Assembly: GCF_001043915.1 (NCBI RefSeq)
Contig: NZ_LABX01000040.1
Coordinates: forward strand, 1 to 47,442
Direction of reading: 5' to 3'
DNA: 47,442 nucleotides
Source: Methylobacterium aquaticum
GTDB taxonomy: Bacteria; Pseudomonadota; Alphaproteobacteria; Rhizobiales; Beijerinckiaceae
Translations under genes and position numbers: made by a program
Shown: positions 33,161 through 40,145 of the stretch, one piece after another
How the letters are laid out: each line of letters begins with the position of its first letter
Numbering within the stretch: position 1 is the first letter of the stretch
Notes under the pieces: model-generated
Told to the model about the DNA's origin: nothing
The model's database searches: none
The model's input: only the letters and a program-made list of their open reading frames with translations

Positions 33161-33247
33161 GGATCTTGGCAATGGATCTTGGCGATGGATCTTGGCAATG
33201 GATCTTGCCATCGACCTCCGCCCATCGACCTTGGCGATGGATCTCGG
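33161..33247. repeat. 13-bp minisatellite in a divergent promoter region
   Basis: GGATCTTGGCAAT-type units at 33161, 33174, 33187 and 33200, the first three nearly perfect, followed by two degenerate units up to about 33247. It lies between the divergent aminotransferase and hydrolase starts, so unit number could change promoter spacing. Confidence 0.75.
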
Positions 33248-33299
33248 CCGGATCGCCGCTACAACGCTCTCAAGAACGAACAACCGGAGGAGACAGAGC

Positions 33300-34100
33300 G
33301 TGACGGTCAATCGCAGAACCGCCCTGGCGGGCGTCTCCGCCCTCGGTGCCGCCGCACTCGCGTCGGGCGCCGCGCAGGCGCAAGCGGCATCGAAGACCTA
33401 CGTGCTGGTGCACGGCGCCTATGGCGGCGGCTGGATCTGGCACGATGTCGCCGCCGCCTTGCGCGGCCAGGGGCACCGGGTCTTCACGCCGACCCAGACC
33501 GGGCTCGGCGAGCGCAGCCACCTGCTGTCGCGTCAGATCACCGTCGACACCCATATCGACGACGTGGCGAGCCTGATCGCGTTCGAGGATCTGCGCGACA
33601 TCGTGCTGGTCGGGCATTCCTACGGCGGCATGGCGGTCACCGGGGTCGCGGACCGCCTGACCGACCGGATCCGCCACATCGTCTATCTCGACGCGCTGAT
33701 CCCCGAGAACGGCGACACCGCCTTCACGATCCTGCCCGCCGGCATGGCCGATGCCCGGCGCAAGGCGGTCCTGGAGCAGGGCGCGGGCGTCGCCCTGCCG
33801 GTGCCGGGCCCGGAGGCTTTCCCGATTCCGGCGGGACCGGCCAAGGACTGGTTCCACCAGCGCCTGCGGCCGCACCCGATCGGCACCTACGAGAGCCCGG
33901 TGCGGCTCGGAAAGCCCGCCGGCGCCGGCCTGCCGGTGACCTATGTCGCTTACACCAACCCGGCTCTGGCCGCGATCGAGCCGAGCCGGCAGAGAGCGAA
34001 GGCCAAGGCCGGGTGGCAGTACCGGGAAATGGCGGTGCCGCACGACGTGCAGGTGCCGCATCCGGAGAAGGTCGCCGAGCTGCTGGCGGGCGTCGGCTAG
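33300..34100 (+). CDS. Exported alpha/beta hydrolase
   Basis: 266 residues from a GTG at 33300, eight bases after GGAGGAGA. The N-terminus VTVNRRTALAGVSALGAAAL plus ASGAAQAQA is a Tat-type signal (twin Arg, hydrophobic run, AxA). The mature part starts TYVLVHGAYGGGWIWHDVA (oxyanion region), the nucleophile elbow is VLVGHSYGGMAV, and a late VPHDVQVPHPEKVAELL carries the catalytic His. It is close to the salicylate esterase/EstC type family of small esterases. The substrate is unknown. The stop TAG is the first triplet of the dispersed repeat at 34098. Confidence 0.88.
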   Translation: MTVNRRTALAGVSALGAAALASGAAQAQAASKTYVLVHGAYGGGWIWHDVAAALRGQGHRVFTPTQTGLGERSHLLSRQITVDTHIDDVASLIAFEDLRDIVLVGHSYGGMAVTGVADRLTDRIRHIVYLDALIPENGDTAFTILPAGMADARRKAVLEQGAGVALPVPGPEAFPIPAGPAKDWFHQRLRPHPIGTYESPVRLGKPAGAGLPVTYVAYTNPALAAIEPSRQRAKAKAGWQYREMAVPHDVQVPHPEKVAELLAGVG

Positions 34101-34202
34101 AGCATTTTCCGACGAAGTGGATACCGGTTCGTCGTAGAAAATGCGGAAAAATCAAAGATCTAGAGAAGCTTCGCGATTGCAACGCGATCGTGAAGCGCTC
34201 TA
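34098..34202 (-). repeat. Dispersed intergenic repeat, copy 2
   Basis: About 105 bp starting TAGAGCATTTTCCGACG and ending GCTCTA. It is the same element as 28004-28105 in opposite orientation, clearly diverged in the middle. Its first triplet is the stop codon of the hydrolase gene, just as copy 1 gives the stop of folC. Internal arms GCGATTGC/AACGCGATCG can fold. Confidence 0.75.
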
Positions 34203-34228
34203 GCGCCGCGCCCACCAGCATCTTATCG

Positions 34229-35542
34229 TTACGCCGCCTGACCGGTCGGCACAGACACGGCGGCCGGCTCGTCGACCAACTCCTCCGTCCCCTCCTGCAT
34301 CTCGCCCTGCCAGCGGGCGACCGCGGCGGTGGCGAGGCCGTTGCCGAGCACGTTGGTGACGGTGCGGCCCATGTCGAGGATCTGGTCGACGCCCATGATC
34401 AGCAGGATGCCGGCGGCGGGCAGGCCGAACATCGGCACGGTGGCGGCCACCACCACCAGCGAGGCACGCGGCACGCCGGCGATGCCCTTGCTGGTCACCA
34501 TCATGACGAGAAGCATGGTGAGCTGCTCGGTGATGCCGAGATGGATGCCGAACGCTTGGGCGATGAACAGCGAGGCGAGCGCCTGGTACATCATCGAGCC
34601 GTCGAGGTTGAACGAGTAGCCGAGCGGCAGCACGAAGCCGGTGACGCGGGGGCGCACGCCGAACTTCTCCAGCACCTCGACGGTGCGCGGGAAGGCGGCC
34701 TCGCTGCTCGCCGTCGAGAAGGCGACGATCATCGGGGTGCGCAGCAGGCGCAGGAGCCGCACGACGCTGGTGCCGAGCACCAGCCAGCCGGCGCCGATCA
34801 GCAACGCCCACAGCACCGCGAGGCCGAGATAGAACACGGCGATGAACTTGCCGTAATCGACCAGCACGCCGAGGCCCTGGATGGTGACCACCGAGGCCAT
34901 GGCGGCGAAGACCGCGAGCGGGGCCACCTGCATCACCGCGTCGGTGACCTTGAACATCACCTGGGCCAGGCCGTTCAGCATGTGCACCATCGGGTCGGCA
35001 TAAGCACGGTCGATCGCGCTGAGGCCGAAGCCGAAGAACACCGAGAAGACCAGGATCTGGAGCACCTCGTTCGTCGCCATCGCCGACACGATGCTGGTCG
35101 GGAAGACGTGGGTGATGAACTCGCGCAGGTTGATCGAGGCGGCCTTCAGGCCCGTCTGCGCGGTCGCCTCCGGCAGCGGCAGGCCGAGGCTGGCGCCGGG
35201 CTGGAAGATGTTGGCGACGAGGAAGCCGAGCGACAGCGAGACGATCGAGGCGGTGACGAACCAGCCCATGGCGAAGCCCGCGACGCGGCCGACCGCCTTG
35301 GTGTCGCCGAAACTCGCGATGCCCGACACGATGGTGGCGAAGACCAAAGGCGCGATGATCATCTTGATCAGCCGCAGGAAGATGTCGGTGCCGACGGTGA
35401 AGTAGCCGGCGATCTCCTTCGCCTCGGCCGGGCTCGCCGCCATGCCGTGCAGCACCGCGCCGACGGCGACGCCCAAGGCGAGGCCGATCCCGGTATAGAG
35501 CGTGAGCCGGCCCGAGCGTCCGGTCGATTCAACCAGTGCCAT
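34229..35542 (-). CDS. dctA: C4-dicarboxylate/aspartate:cation symporter (DAACS family)
   Basis: 437 residues from the ATG at 35542 behind GGGAGGAAG. Multi-span inner-membrane protein with eight helices and two re-entrant loops. Typical motifs: IFLRLIKMIIAPLVFATIVS, the serine-rich hairpin VAFSTASSEAAFPRTVEVLE and GILLIMGVDQILDMGRTVTN with conserved cation-site Asp and Asn residues. It imports aspartate, fumarate, succinate or malate with H+ or Na+. It follows aspA by 118 bp on the same strand; with the LysR gene upstream this makes an aspartate uptake and deamination unit. Confidence 0.92.
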   Translation of the reverse strand: MALVESTGRSGRLTLYTGIGLALGVAVGAVLHGMAASPAEAKEIAGYFTVGTDIFLRLIKMIIAPLVFATIVSGIASFGDTKAVGRVAGFAMGWFVTASIVSLSLGFLVANIFQPGASLGLPLPEATAQTGLKAASINLREFITHVFPTSIVSAMATNEVLQILVFSVFFGFGLSAIDRAYADPMVHMLNGLAQVMFKVTDAVMQVAPLAVFAAMASVVTIQGLGVLVDYGKFIAVFYLGLAVLWALLIGAGWLVLGTSVVRLLRLLRTPMIVAFSTASSEAAFPRTVEVLEKFGVRPRVTGFVLPLGYSFNLDGSMMYQALASLFIAQAFGIHLGITEQLTMLLVMMVTSKGIAGVPRASLVVVAATVPMFGLPAAGILLIMGVDQILDMGRTVTNVLGNGLATAAVARWQGEMQEGTEELVDEPAAVSVPTGQAA

Positions 35543-35660
35543 GTTGTGTCTTCCTCCCAGGGGTGAACGGATGTGCGGACGGGCCCGTGGGCGCGAGATG
35601 AGCGCGCCCACGGTCTTCCACGGATGTCTGGCGTTTCCGTCCGTTGACTGATGGCGTGCG

Positions 35661-37076
35661 TCAGGCCACGGTGAGGGCCTGCGGATGCGTCAGCCGGTCG
35701 GGTTGCAGGACCCGGTCGAGCTGGTCTTTGGCCATCAGTCGCCTTTCGAGCACGAGATCGTAGACGCCCCGGCCGGTGGCGTGGGCCTCCATCGCGACGG
35801 CGGTGGCGTTGCGATAGCCGATATACGGGTTGAGCGCCGTGACGATGCCGATGGAGGTCTCGACGCTGGCGCGCAGCCGCTCGCGATTTGCCGTGATGCC
35901 CTGGACGCAATGGACGTCGAGGGTGCGGCAGGCCGCCTCCAGATGGGCGAGGCTGCGGAACAGGCTGTAGGCGATCACCGGCTCGAAGGCGTTGAGCTGG
36001 AGCTGGCCTCCTTCCGCCGCGAAGGAGATCGTGACGTCGTTGCCGATCACCTCGAAGGCGACCTGGTTGACAACCTCCGGGATCACCGGGTTGACCTTGC
36101 CGGGCATGATCGAGGAGCCGGCCTGGCGCGCCGGCAGGTTGATCTCATTGAAGCCGGCGCGGGGGCCGCTCGAGAGCAGGCGCAGGTCGTTGCAGGTCTT
36201 CGACAGCTTGACGGCGACGCGCTTGAGCACGCCCGACACCTGCACGAAGGCGCCGCAATCCTGGGTCGCCTCGACGAGGTCTTCCGCCGTGACGAGCGGG
36301 ATCCCGGTGATGGCCGAGAGCCGCTCGCGCACCAGGCCGGCATAGAGCGGGTGGGCGGTGATGCCGGTGCCGATCGCGGTGGCGCCGAGGTTGATCTCGC
36401 GGATCAGGAGTTCCGCTTCGCAGAGCCGCGCCTCGTCCTCGCCCAGCATCCGCGCATAGGTGCCGAATTCCTGGCCGAGCGTCATCGGCACCGCGTCCTG
36501 GAGCTGGGTGCGGCCCATCTTGAGGATGTCGCGGAACTCTTCCGATTTGGCCGCGAAGCTGGTCCGCAGGGCCGCCATGGCGTCGACGAGGCGGCGGATC
36601 GCCCCGATCCCGGCGATCTTCAGCGCCGTCGGATACACGTCGTTGGTGCTCTGCCCCATATTGACGTGCTCGTTGGGGTGGAGCCGGCCGTAATCGCCGC
36701 GCGCGGCGCCGAGGAGTTCGAGCGCCCGGTTGGCGATCACCTCGTTGGCATTCATGTTGGTCGAGGTGCCGGCCCCGCCCTGGATCTGGTCGACGACGAA
36801 CTGGTCGTGCAGCGCGCCGTTGCGGATCTCGATGCAGGCCGCCACGATGGCGTCGCAGCGTTCCGTATCGAGCAGGCCGAGTTCGCGATTGGCCAAAGCC
36901 GCCGCCTGCTTGATCGCGGCGAGCGCCCGGATCAGGTCCGGGCAGGTGGCGAGCGTCATGCCGGTGATCGGGAAGTTCTCGACGGCGCGCAGCGTGTGGA
37001 TGCCGTAATAGGCGCTGGTCGGCACCTCCCGGTCGCCAAGAAGATCGTGCTCGATGCGGGTCGCGATGGCGGTCAA
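35661..37076 (-). CDS. aspA: Aspartate ammonia-lyase
   Basis: Converts L-aspartate to fumarate and ammonia in the cytosol. 471 residues from a TTG at 37076, chosen because CAGGAG lies eight bases upstream and homology starts just after it (TRIEHDLLGDREVPTSAYYG). Family motifs: GGAGTSTNMNANEVIANRAL, MGRTQLQDAVPMTLGQEFG and the signature loop GSSIMPGKVNP (about 320-330) followed by VIPEVVNQV, which is the aspartase rather than the fumarase C form. It lies between the regulator gene lysR and the transporter gene dctA. Confidence 0.93.
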   Translation of the reverse strand: MTAIATRIEHDLLGDREVPTSAYYGIHTLRAVENFPITGMTLATCPDLIRALAAIKQAAALANRELGLLDTERCDAIVAACIEIRNGALHDQFVVDQIQGGAGTSTNMNANEVIANRALELLGAARGDYGRLHPNEHVNMGQSTNDVYPTALKIAGIGAIRRLVDAMAALRTSFAAKSEEFRDILKMGRTQLQDAVPMTLGQEFGTYARMLGEDEARLCEAELLIREINLGATAIGTGITAHPLYAGLVRERLSAITGIPLVTAEDLVEATQDCGAFVQVSGVLKRVAVKLSKTCNDLRLLSSGPRAGFNEINLPARQAGSSIMPGKVNPVIPEVVNQVAFEVIGNDVTISFAAEGGQLQLNAFEPVIAYSLFRSLAHLEAACRTLDVHCVQGITANRERLRASVETSIGIVTALNPYIGYRNATAVAMEAHATGRGVYDLVLERRLMAKDQLDRVLQPDRLTHPQALTVA

Positions 37077-37277
37077 GGGATGGCTCCTGACGCAGGGATG
37101 GTGGGCGCGCGACCGCGCGCCGGCGCGCCAGAGGGCGCGCAGGGGACAAGGCCGCGTCGGGGGACGGGTTGGACCGGGATCCGCCTCGGCGGGTTCGTCG
37201 AGACCCCGCGGTGCCGTCACCGGATCGCGGCGGAATAATCCCGCAGGGCCGGCGCGGCCAATGCTATGGTTGGGATG

Positions 37278-37300
37278 AACTATTCCGCATCCGAATAGTT
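37278..37300. promoter_or_regulatory. Candidate LysR binding box upstream of aspA
   Basis: Perfect 8-bp inverted repeat AACTATTC/GAATAGTT with a 7-bp spacer, containing ATTC-N7-GAAT, a T-N11-A LysR-type box. It spans the last codons and stop of lysR and lies about 205 bp before the aspA start. It is the only clear palindrome in this gap. Likely operator for aspA-dctA; inference. Confidence 0.5.
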
Positions 37301-38179
37301 TGGCGGATCCTCCGCGGCGACGGCCCAGACCTCGTCCAGGAAGGAGCGGTGGCGCTCGGCGCTGCGGTAGAGGCGGATGTCCATCGGCATCTCGCGGCCG
37401 AGCACCGTCAGCGCCCCGGCCCGGATCTCGGACTCGACCAGGCTGCGCGGCAGCCAGGCGATGCCGTGGCCGCCAAGGGCCATCGAGCGCAGCGCCTCGG
37501 CCATCGAGTTCTCGTTGGTGTGGACCGGATAGGTCGCCGGCGCGTCGTCCCCGCCCTGCGCGATTCCGGCGAGGCGACCGAGGAAGGAGCCGCGCGAATA
37601 TTGCAGCAGAGGCAGGCGGCCCCTGGTGTCCGGTACCAGCCCGCGCGGAGAGGCCACCGCCGCCAGGCTGTCGCGGCCGACGATCCGGCAGGGATAGCGC
37701 TCGGGATCGAGCGGGATCGGGATGCCCGGGTGGTGATAGGTCAGGAGCAGGTCGTAGCCGCCCTCGACGAGCGCCTGGACGCAGATGTTGAAGTTGTCCG
37801 GCAGCACCCGGCTCGCCACCGGCCCCAGCGCGTCACGGATTCGGCCGAGCCAGCGCGGCAGGAACGACAGGCAGAGCGAGTGAAGCGCCGTGATCGTCAC
37901 CACCGGCAGCCCGGCGCCGTCGCTGCGGGCGCGGAAATCGGCCCGGCTCAGGGTGAGCAGCCGCACCACCTCCTCGGCGGTCTCCAGGAACTGGCGGCCA
38001 TCCGCCGTGAGCGTGATCGGGTAGGTGCTGCGATCGAGGAGCGCGGTGCCGAGCCAGACTTCGAGGGACCGGATGCGCCGGCTGAAGGCCGACTGGGTGA
38101 CGGCCCGTATCTCCGCCGAGCGCGAGAAGCTGCGGGTCTCGGCGAGGCTCAGGAAGTCCTCGATCCACTTGAGTTCCAT
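37280..38179 (-). CDS. LysR-family transcriptional regulator
   Basis: 299 residues. N-terminal wHTH MELKWIEDFLSLAETRSFSR, then SAEIRAVTQSAFSRRIRSLE, typical of LTTRs; the rest is the effector-binding domain (about 90-290). It is encoded directly upstream of aspA and dctA in the same direction and probably activates them in response to aspartate or a C4-dicarboxylate. A LysR-type palindrome sits on its stop codon. The inducer is an inference from neighbours. Confidence 0.92.
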   Translation of the reverse strand: MELKWIEDFLSLAETRSFSRSAEIRAVTQSAFSRRIRSLEVWLGTALLDRSTYPITLTADGRQFLETAEEVVRLLTLSRADFRARSDGAGLPVVTITALHSLCLSFLPRWLGRIRDALGPVASRVLPDNFNICVQALVEGGYDLLLTYHHPGIPIPLDPERYPCRIVGRDSLAAVASPRGLVPDTRGRLPLLQYSRGSFLGRLAGIAQGGDDAPATYPVHTNENSMAEALRSMALGGHGIAWLPRSLVESEIRAGALTVLGREMPMDIRLYRSAERHRSFLDEVWAVAAEDPPNYSDAE

Positions 38180-38350
38180 CGTGGGCGTCCGGGTGGGCGG
38201 GGGCTGGCGTCACCCCTGCGCCGCTTCTGTCGCCTCACTTTACGAGAGGCGGTGGGGCAAGACACCACCCCGCCCATGACACCCGCTGCGCGGCCCCGGG
38301 ATGACCTTGTGGGGTGGGGCCGGTGAGGGGTTGTCCCGAATCCTGTTGGA
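38180..38350. other. Intergenic region
   Basis: Promoter side of the LysR gene and 3' end of the kinase gene. No element recognised. Confidence 0.3.
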
Positions 38351-38830
38351 TCAGCATTGCCGCGATGTCGCCGCGACGAATGCCTCGTCTGCGTGCAGGG
38401 GCTCGAACCGCCCCTTCAGCGCGTCGAACGTCTCCGAGGCGATGTACAGGCTGCGTTCTGCCCGCCCGTTCCGAGTCGCCACCCGCCGCCACGCCTCCTC
38501 TTCCCGGCACTCGACCTTGTAGAGGATCGCGCGGGCACCACAGGCTTCCGCCAGGTGGCGGGCATGGTCGCGCTCGGCGCGGCGCCAGAACCCGTAATCC
38601 AGCACCACGTCGAGGCCGAGATGCAGGCACCGGGTCCAGATCGGCTCCATCAGGTCGAGGATCGCTGCTGCATGCTGCGGGAACGTGTCGGCGGGCGGGT
38701 CCTCGCCGAACAGGCGGGCCATCCACTCGTCAGGCGTGAACCGCACCGCTCGGTGCCGTTGCTCCAGGTCCCGCGCCAGGGTCGTCTTGCCCGCACCGAG
38801 GAAGCCGAACAGGAGGTGGGCCGTCGGCAT
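38351..38830 (-). CDS. Small P-loop kinase-like protein (AAA_33 type)
   Basis: 159 residues. Walker A GFLGAGKTT (9-17), a substrate-side RFTPDEWMARLFGEDP, DVVLDYGFWRRAERDHAR (Walker B-like with a conserved Asp) and the lid region RVATRNGRAERSL. This is the layout of AAA_33/zeta-like small-molecule kinases, such as those phosphorylating nucleosides or antibiotics. The substrate is unknown. It starts 25 bases downstream of the next minus-strand gene's stop; an operon is possible. Confidence 0.8.
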   Translation of the reverse strand: MPTAHLLFGFLGAGKTTLARDLEQRHRAVRFTPDEWMARLFGEDPPADTFPQHAAAILDLMEPIWTRCLHLGLDVVLDYGFWRRAERDHARHLAEACGARAILYKVECREEEAWRRVATRNGRAERSLYIASETFDALKGRFEPLHADEAFVAATSRQC

Positions 38831-38854
38831 ATCGTCCAGCTTACGTCCCGGGGC

Positions 38855-39451
38855 TCACTCCAGCCCCAACCCCCGCTTCAACCAAGCCGCGTAATGCCCG
38901 GCGATATAGGCCACCCGCCGTCCCTCCGATGCCGGATCGTACCACGCCCCGCCCGAACTGGCGTTGGTGGCCGACAATTGGGGATGGCGCAGCAGCACGG
39001 TGCCGGCGCGGTCGACCACCAGGGCCTCGCCTTCGAGATAGTCGGTGTTGGTGGCATTGCCGCCGCTGCCCCGTCCGCCTCCGCCGCCGCGGGTCTCGCT
39101 GCCGGCATAGGGGTTGATCGACAGGCCGGTCACCCGCACCACCAGGACCGGGCCGGGGCCGCCGACCCGGTCGGAAAAGGTCTTGGCCAAAGCCGCCTGC
39201 AACTCGGCTCGCACGCCCTCGGCGTAGCTGTTGAGGCCGGTGGCCAGCAGCGGACGGACATCGACCCGGATGGCGGAGAAGCGCGTCGTCGGCGGCAGGG
39301 CCGCGTCCTGCGCGCTCGCCGGCACGGCGGCCGTCACCAGGGCAGCCGCGATCAGGGTCTTGCCGATCAGGGTCTTGCCGACCAAGAACTTGCCGAGCAA
39401 GAACTCGCCGACCAAGGACTTGCACCAGCGCAGCATCCGGATCGTCTCCAT
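38855..39451 (-). CDS. Secreted protein of unknown function with repeated leader
   Basis: 198 residues from the ATG at 39451 (METIRMLRWCKSL); ATGs upstream and just inside are possible. The leader is built from five-residue repeats (SLVGE, FLLGK, FLVGK, TLIGK, TLI) encoded by a 15-bp minisatellite, then AAALVTAAVPASAQ with a signal peptidase site. The mature part (about 150 residues) has a Gly-rich loop (ETRGGGGGRGSGGNATNT) and a C-terminal AYIAGHYAAWLKRGLGLE. It resembles conserved DUF4136-like periplasmic proteins only loosely. Role unknown. Confidence 0.65.
   Translation of the reverse strand: METIRMLRWCKSLVGEFLLGKFLVGKTLIGKTLIAAALVTAAVPASAQDAALPPTTRFSAIRVDVRPLLATGLNSYAEGVRAELQAALAKTFSDRVGGPGPVLVVRVTGLSINPYAGSETRGGGGGRGSGGNATNTDYLEGEALVVDRAGTVLLRHPQLSATNASSGGAWYDPASEGRRVAYIAGHYAAWLKRGLGLE
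39350..39424. repeat. 15-bp coding minisatellite in a signal-peptide region
   Basis: Five units (39350, 39365, 39380, 39395, 39410). The first two, GATCAGGGTCTTGCC, are identical; the others are diverged (GACCAAGAACTTGCC-like). Each unit encodes five residues, so copy changes keep the frame. Confidence 0.85.
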
Positions 39452-39544
39452 GGCGCCCGACGGGGCGACCTCGTCAGGCCGGAAATAGACCCGGACGGCC
39501 ATTCCGGCAACGCTTCGCGGGAGTGCCGAACGTCCTTCGGCGCG

Positions 39545-40021
39545 TTATGCGCCGAACTGGATGCCGACGATCTCGTAGGACTTGCCGCCGCCCGGGGTGA
39601 CGACCTCGACGGTGTCGCCGACGCCCTTGCCGATCAGCGCGCGGGCGATCGGCGAGGTGATCGAGACCCGGCCGGCATGCACGTCGGCCTCGGGCTCGCC
39701 GACGATCTGGTAGGTTTTCTCCTCCTCGGTGTCCTCGTCGATTAGCTTGACGGTGGCGCCGAACTTGATCTTCGAGCCGGAGAGCTTCGACACGTCGATG
39801 ACCTCGGCGCGGGAGATCAGGCTCTCCAGCTCCAGCACCCGGCCTTCGTTGTGCGACTGCGCCTCCTTGGCGGCGTGGTATTCGGCATTCTCCGACAGGT
39901 CGCCGAGCGCGCGGGCCTCCGCGATCGCCTGGATGATCCGCGGACGCTCCTCCTGCTGACGGCGCTTCAGCTCTGCCTCGAGAGCCGCGAATCCCCGTAC
40001 CGTAATCGGAACCTTGTCCAT
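39545..40021 (-). CDS. greA: Transcription elongation factor GreA
   Basis: 158 residues, normal length. Enters the RNA polymerase secondary channel and stimulates cleavage of backtracked RNA. N-terminal coiled-coil hairpin with the acidic tip [16 protein letters not shown] (D41, E44) and a C-terminal FKBP-like domain ([20 protein letters not shown], then [20 protein letters not shown]). It follows carB by 125 bp on the same strand, an arrangement common in this order. Confidence 0.96.
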   Translation of the reverse strand: MDKVPITVRGFAALEAELKRRQQEERPRIIQAIAEARALGDLSENAEYHAAKEAQSHNEGRVLELESLISRAEVIDVSKLSGSKIKFGATVKLIDEDTEEEKTYQIVGEPEADVHAGRVSITSPIARALIGKGVGDTVEVVTPGGGKSYEIVGIQFGA

Positions 40022-40048
40022 CGTCGTCGTCTCGCGTCACAAATAATC

Positions 40049-40082
40049 GGCCCGGCGAGAGGGTAAGCCTCCCGACCGGGCC
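40049..40082 (-). terminator. Strong hairpin between carB and greA
   Basis: Inverted repeat GGCCCGG (40049-40055) and CCGGGCC (40076-40082), with further partial pairing inside. On the minus strand the 3' arm is followed by GATTATTTG, a weak U-rich tail. It may be a partial terminator or an attenuator in the greA leader. Confidence 0.45.
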
Positions 40083-40145
40083 TGTTTCCGATTGTCTCGC
40101 GCGGGCGCGAGGGGATGATGTCGGTCTCGTTCGCGGTTTTTCGAC

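Noticed and set aside
33161..33247. Short tandem units considered as a CRISPR array
   Set aside because: Units of 13 bp are contiguous without spacers; no cas genes in the window.
32894..35566. Rightward open frame of 890 codons across the aminotransferase, hydrolase and dctA
   Set aside because: Crosses three well-supported genes on both strands and has a His/Asp/Gln-rich shadow composition.
35685..37238. Rightward frame of 517 codons opposite aspA
   Set aside because: Antisense shadow of aspA; no start context and no domain.
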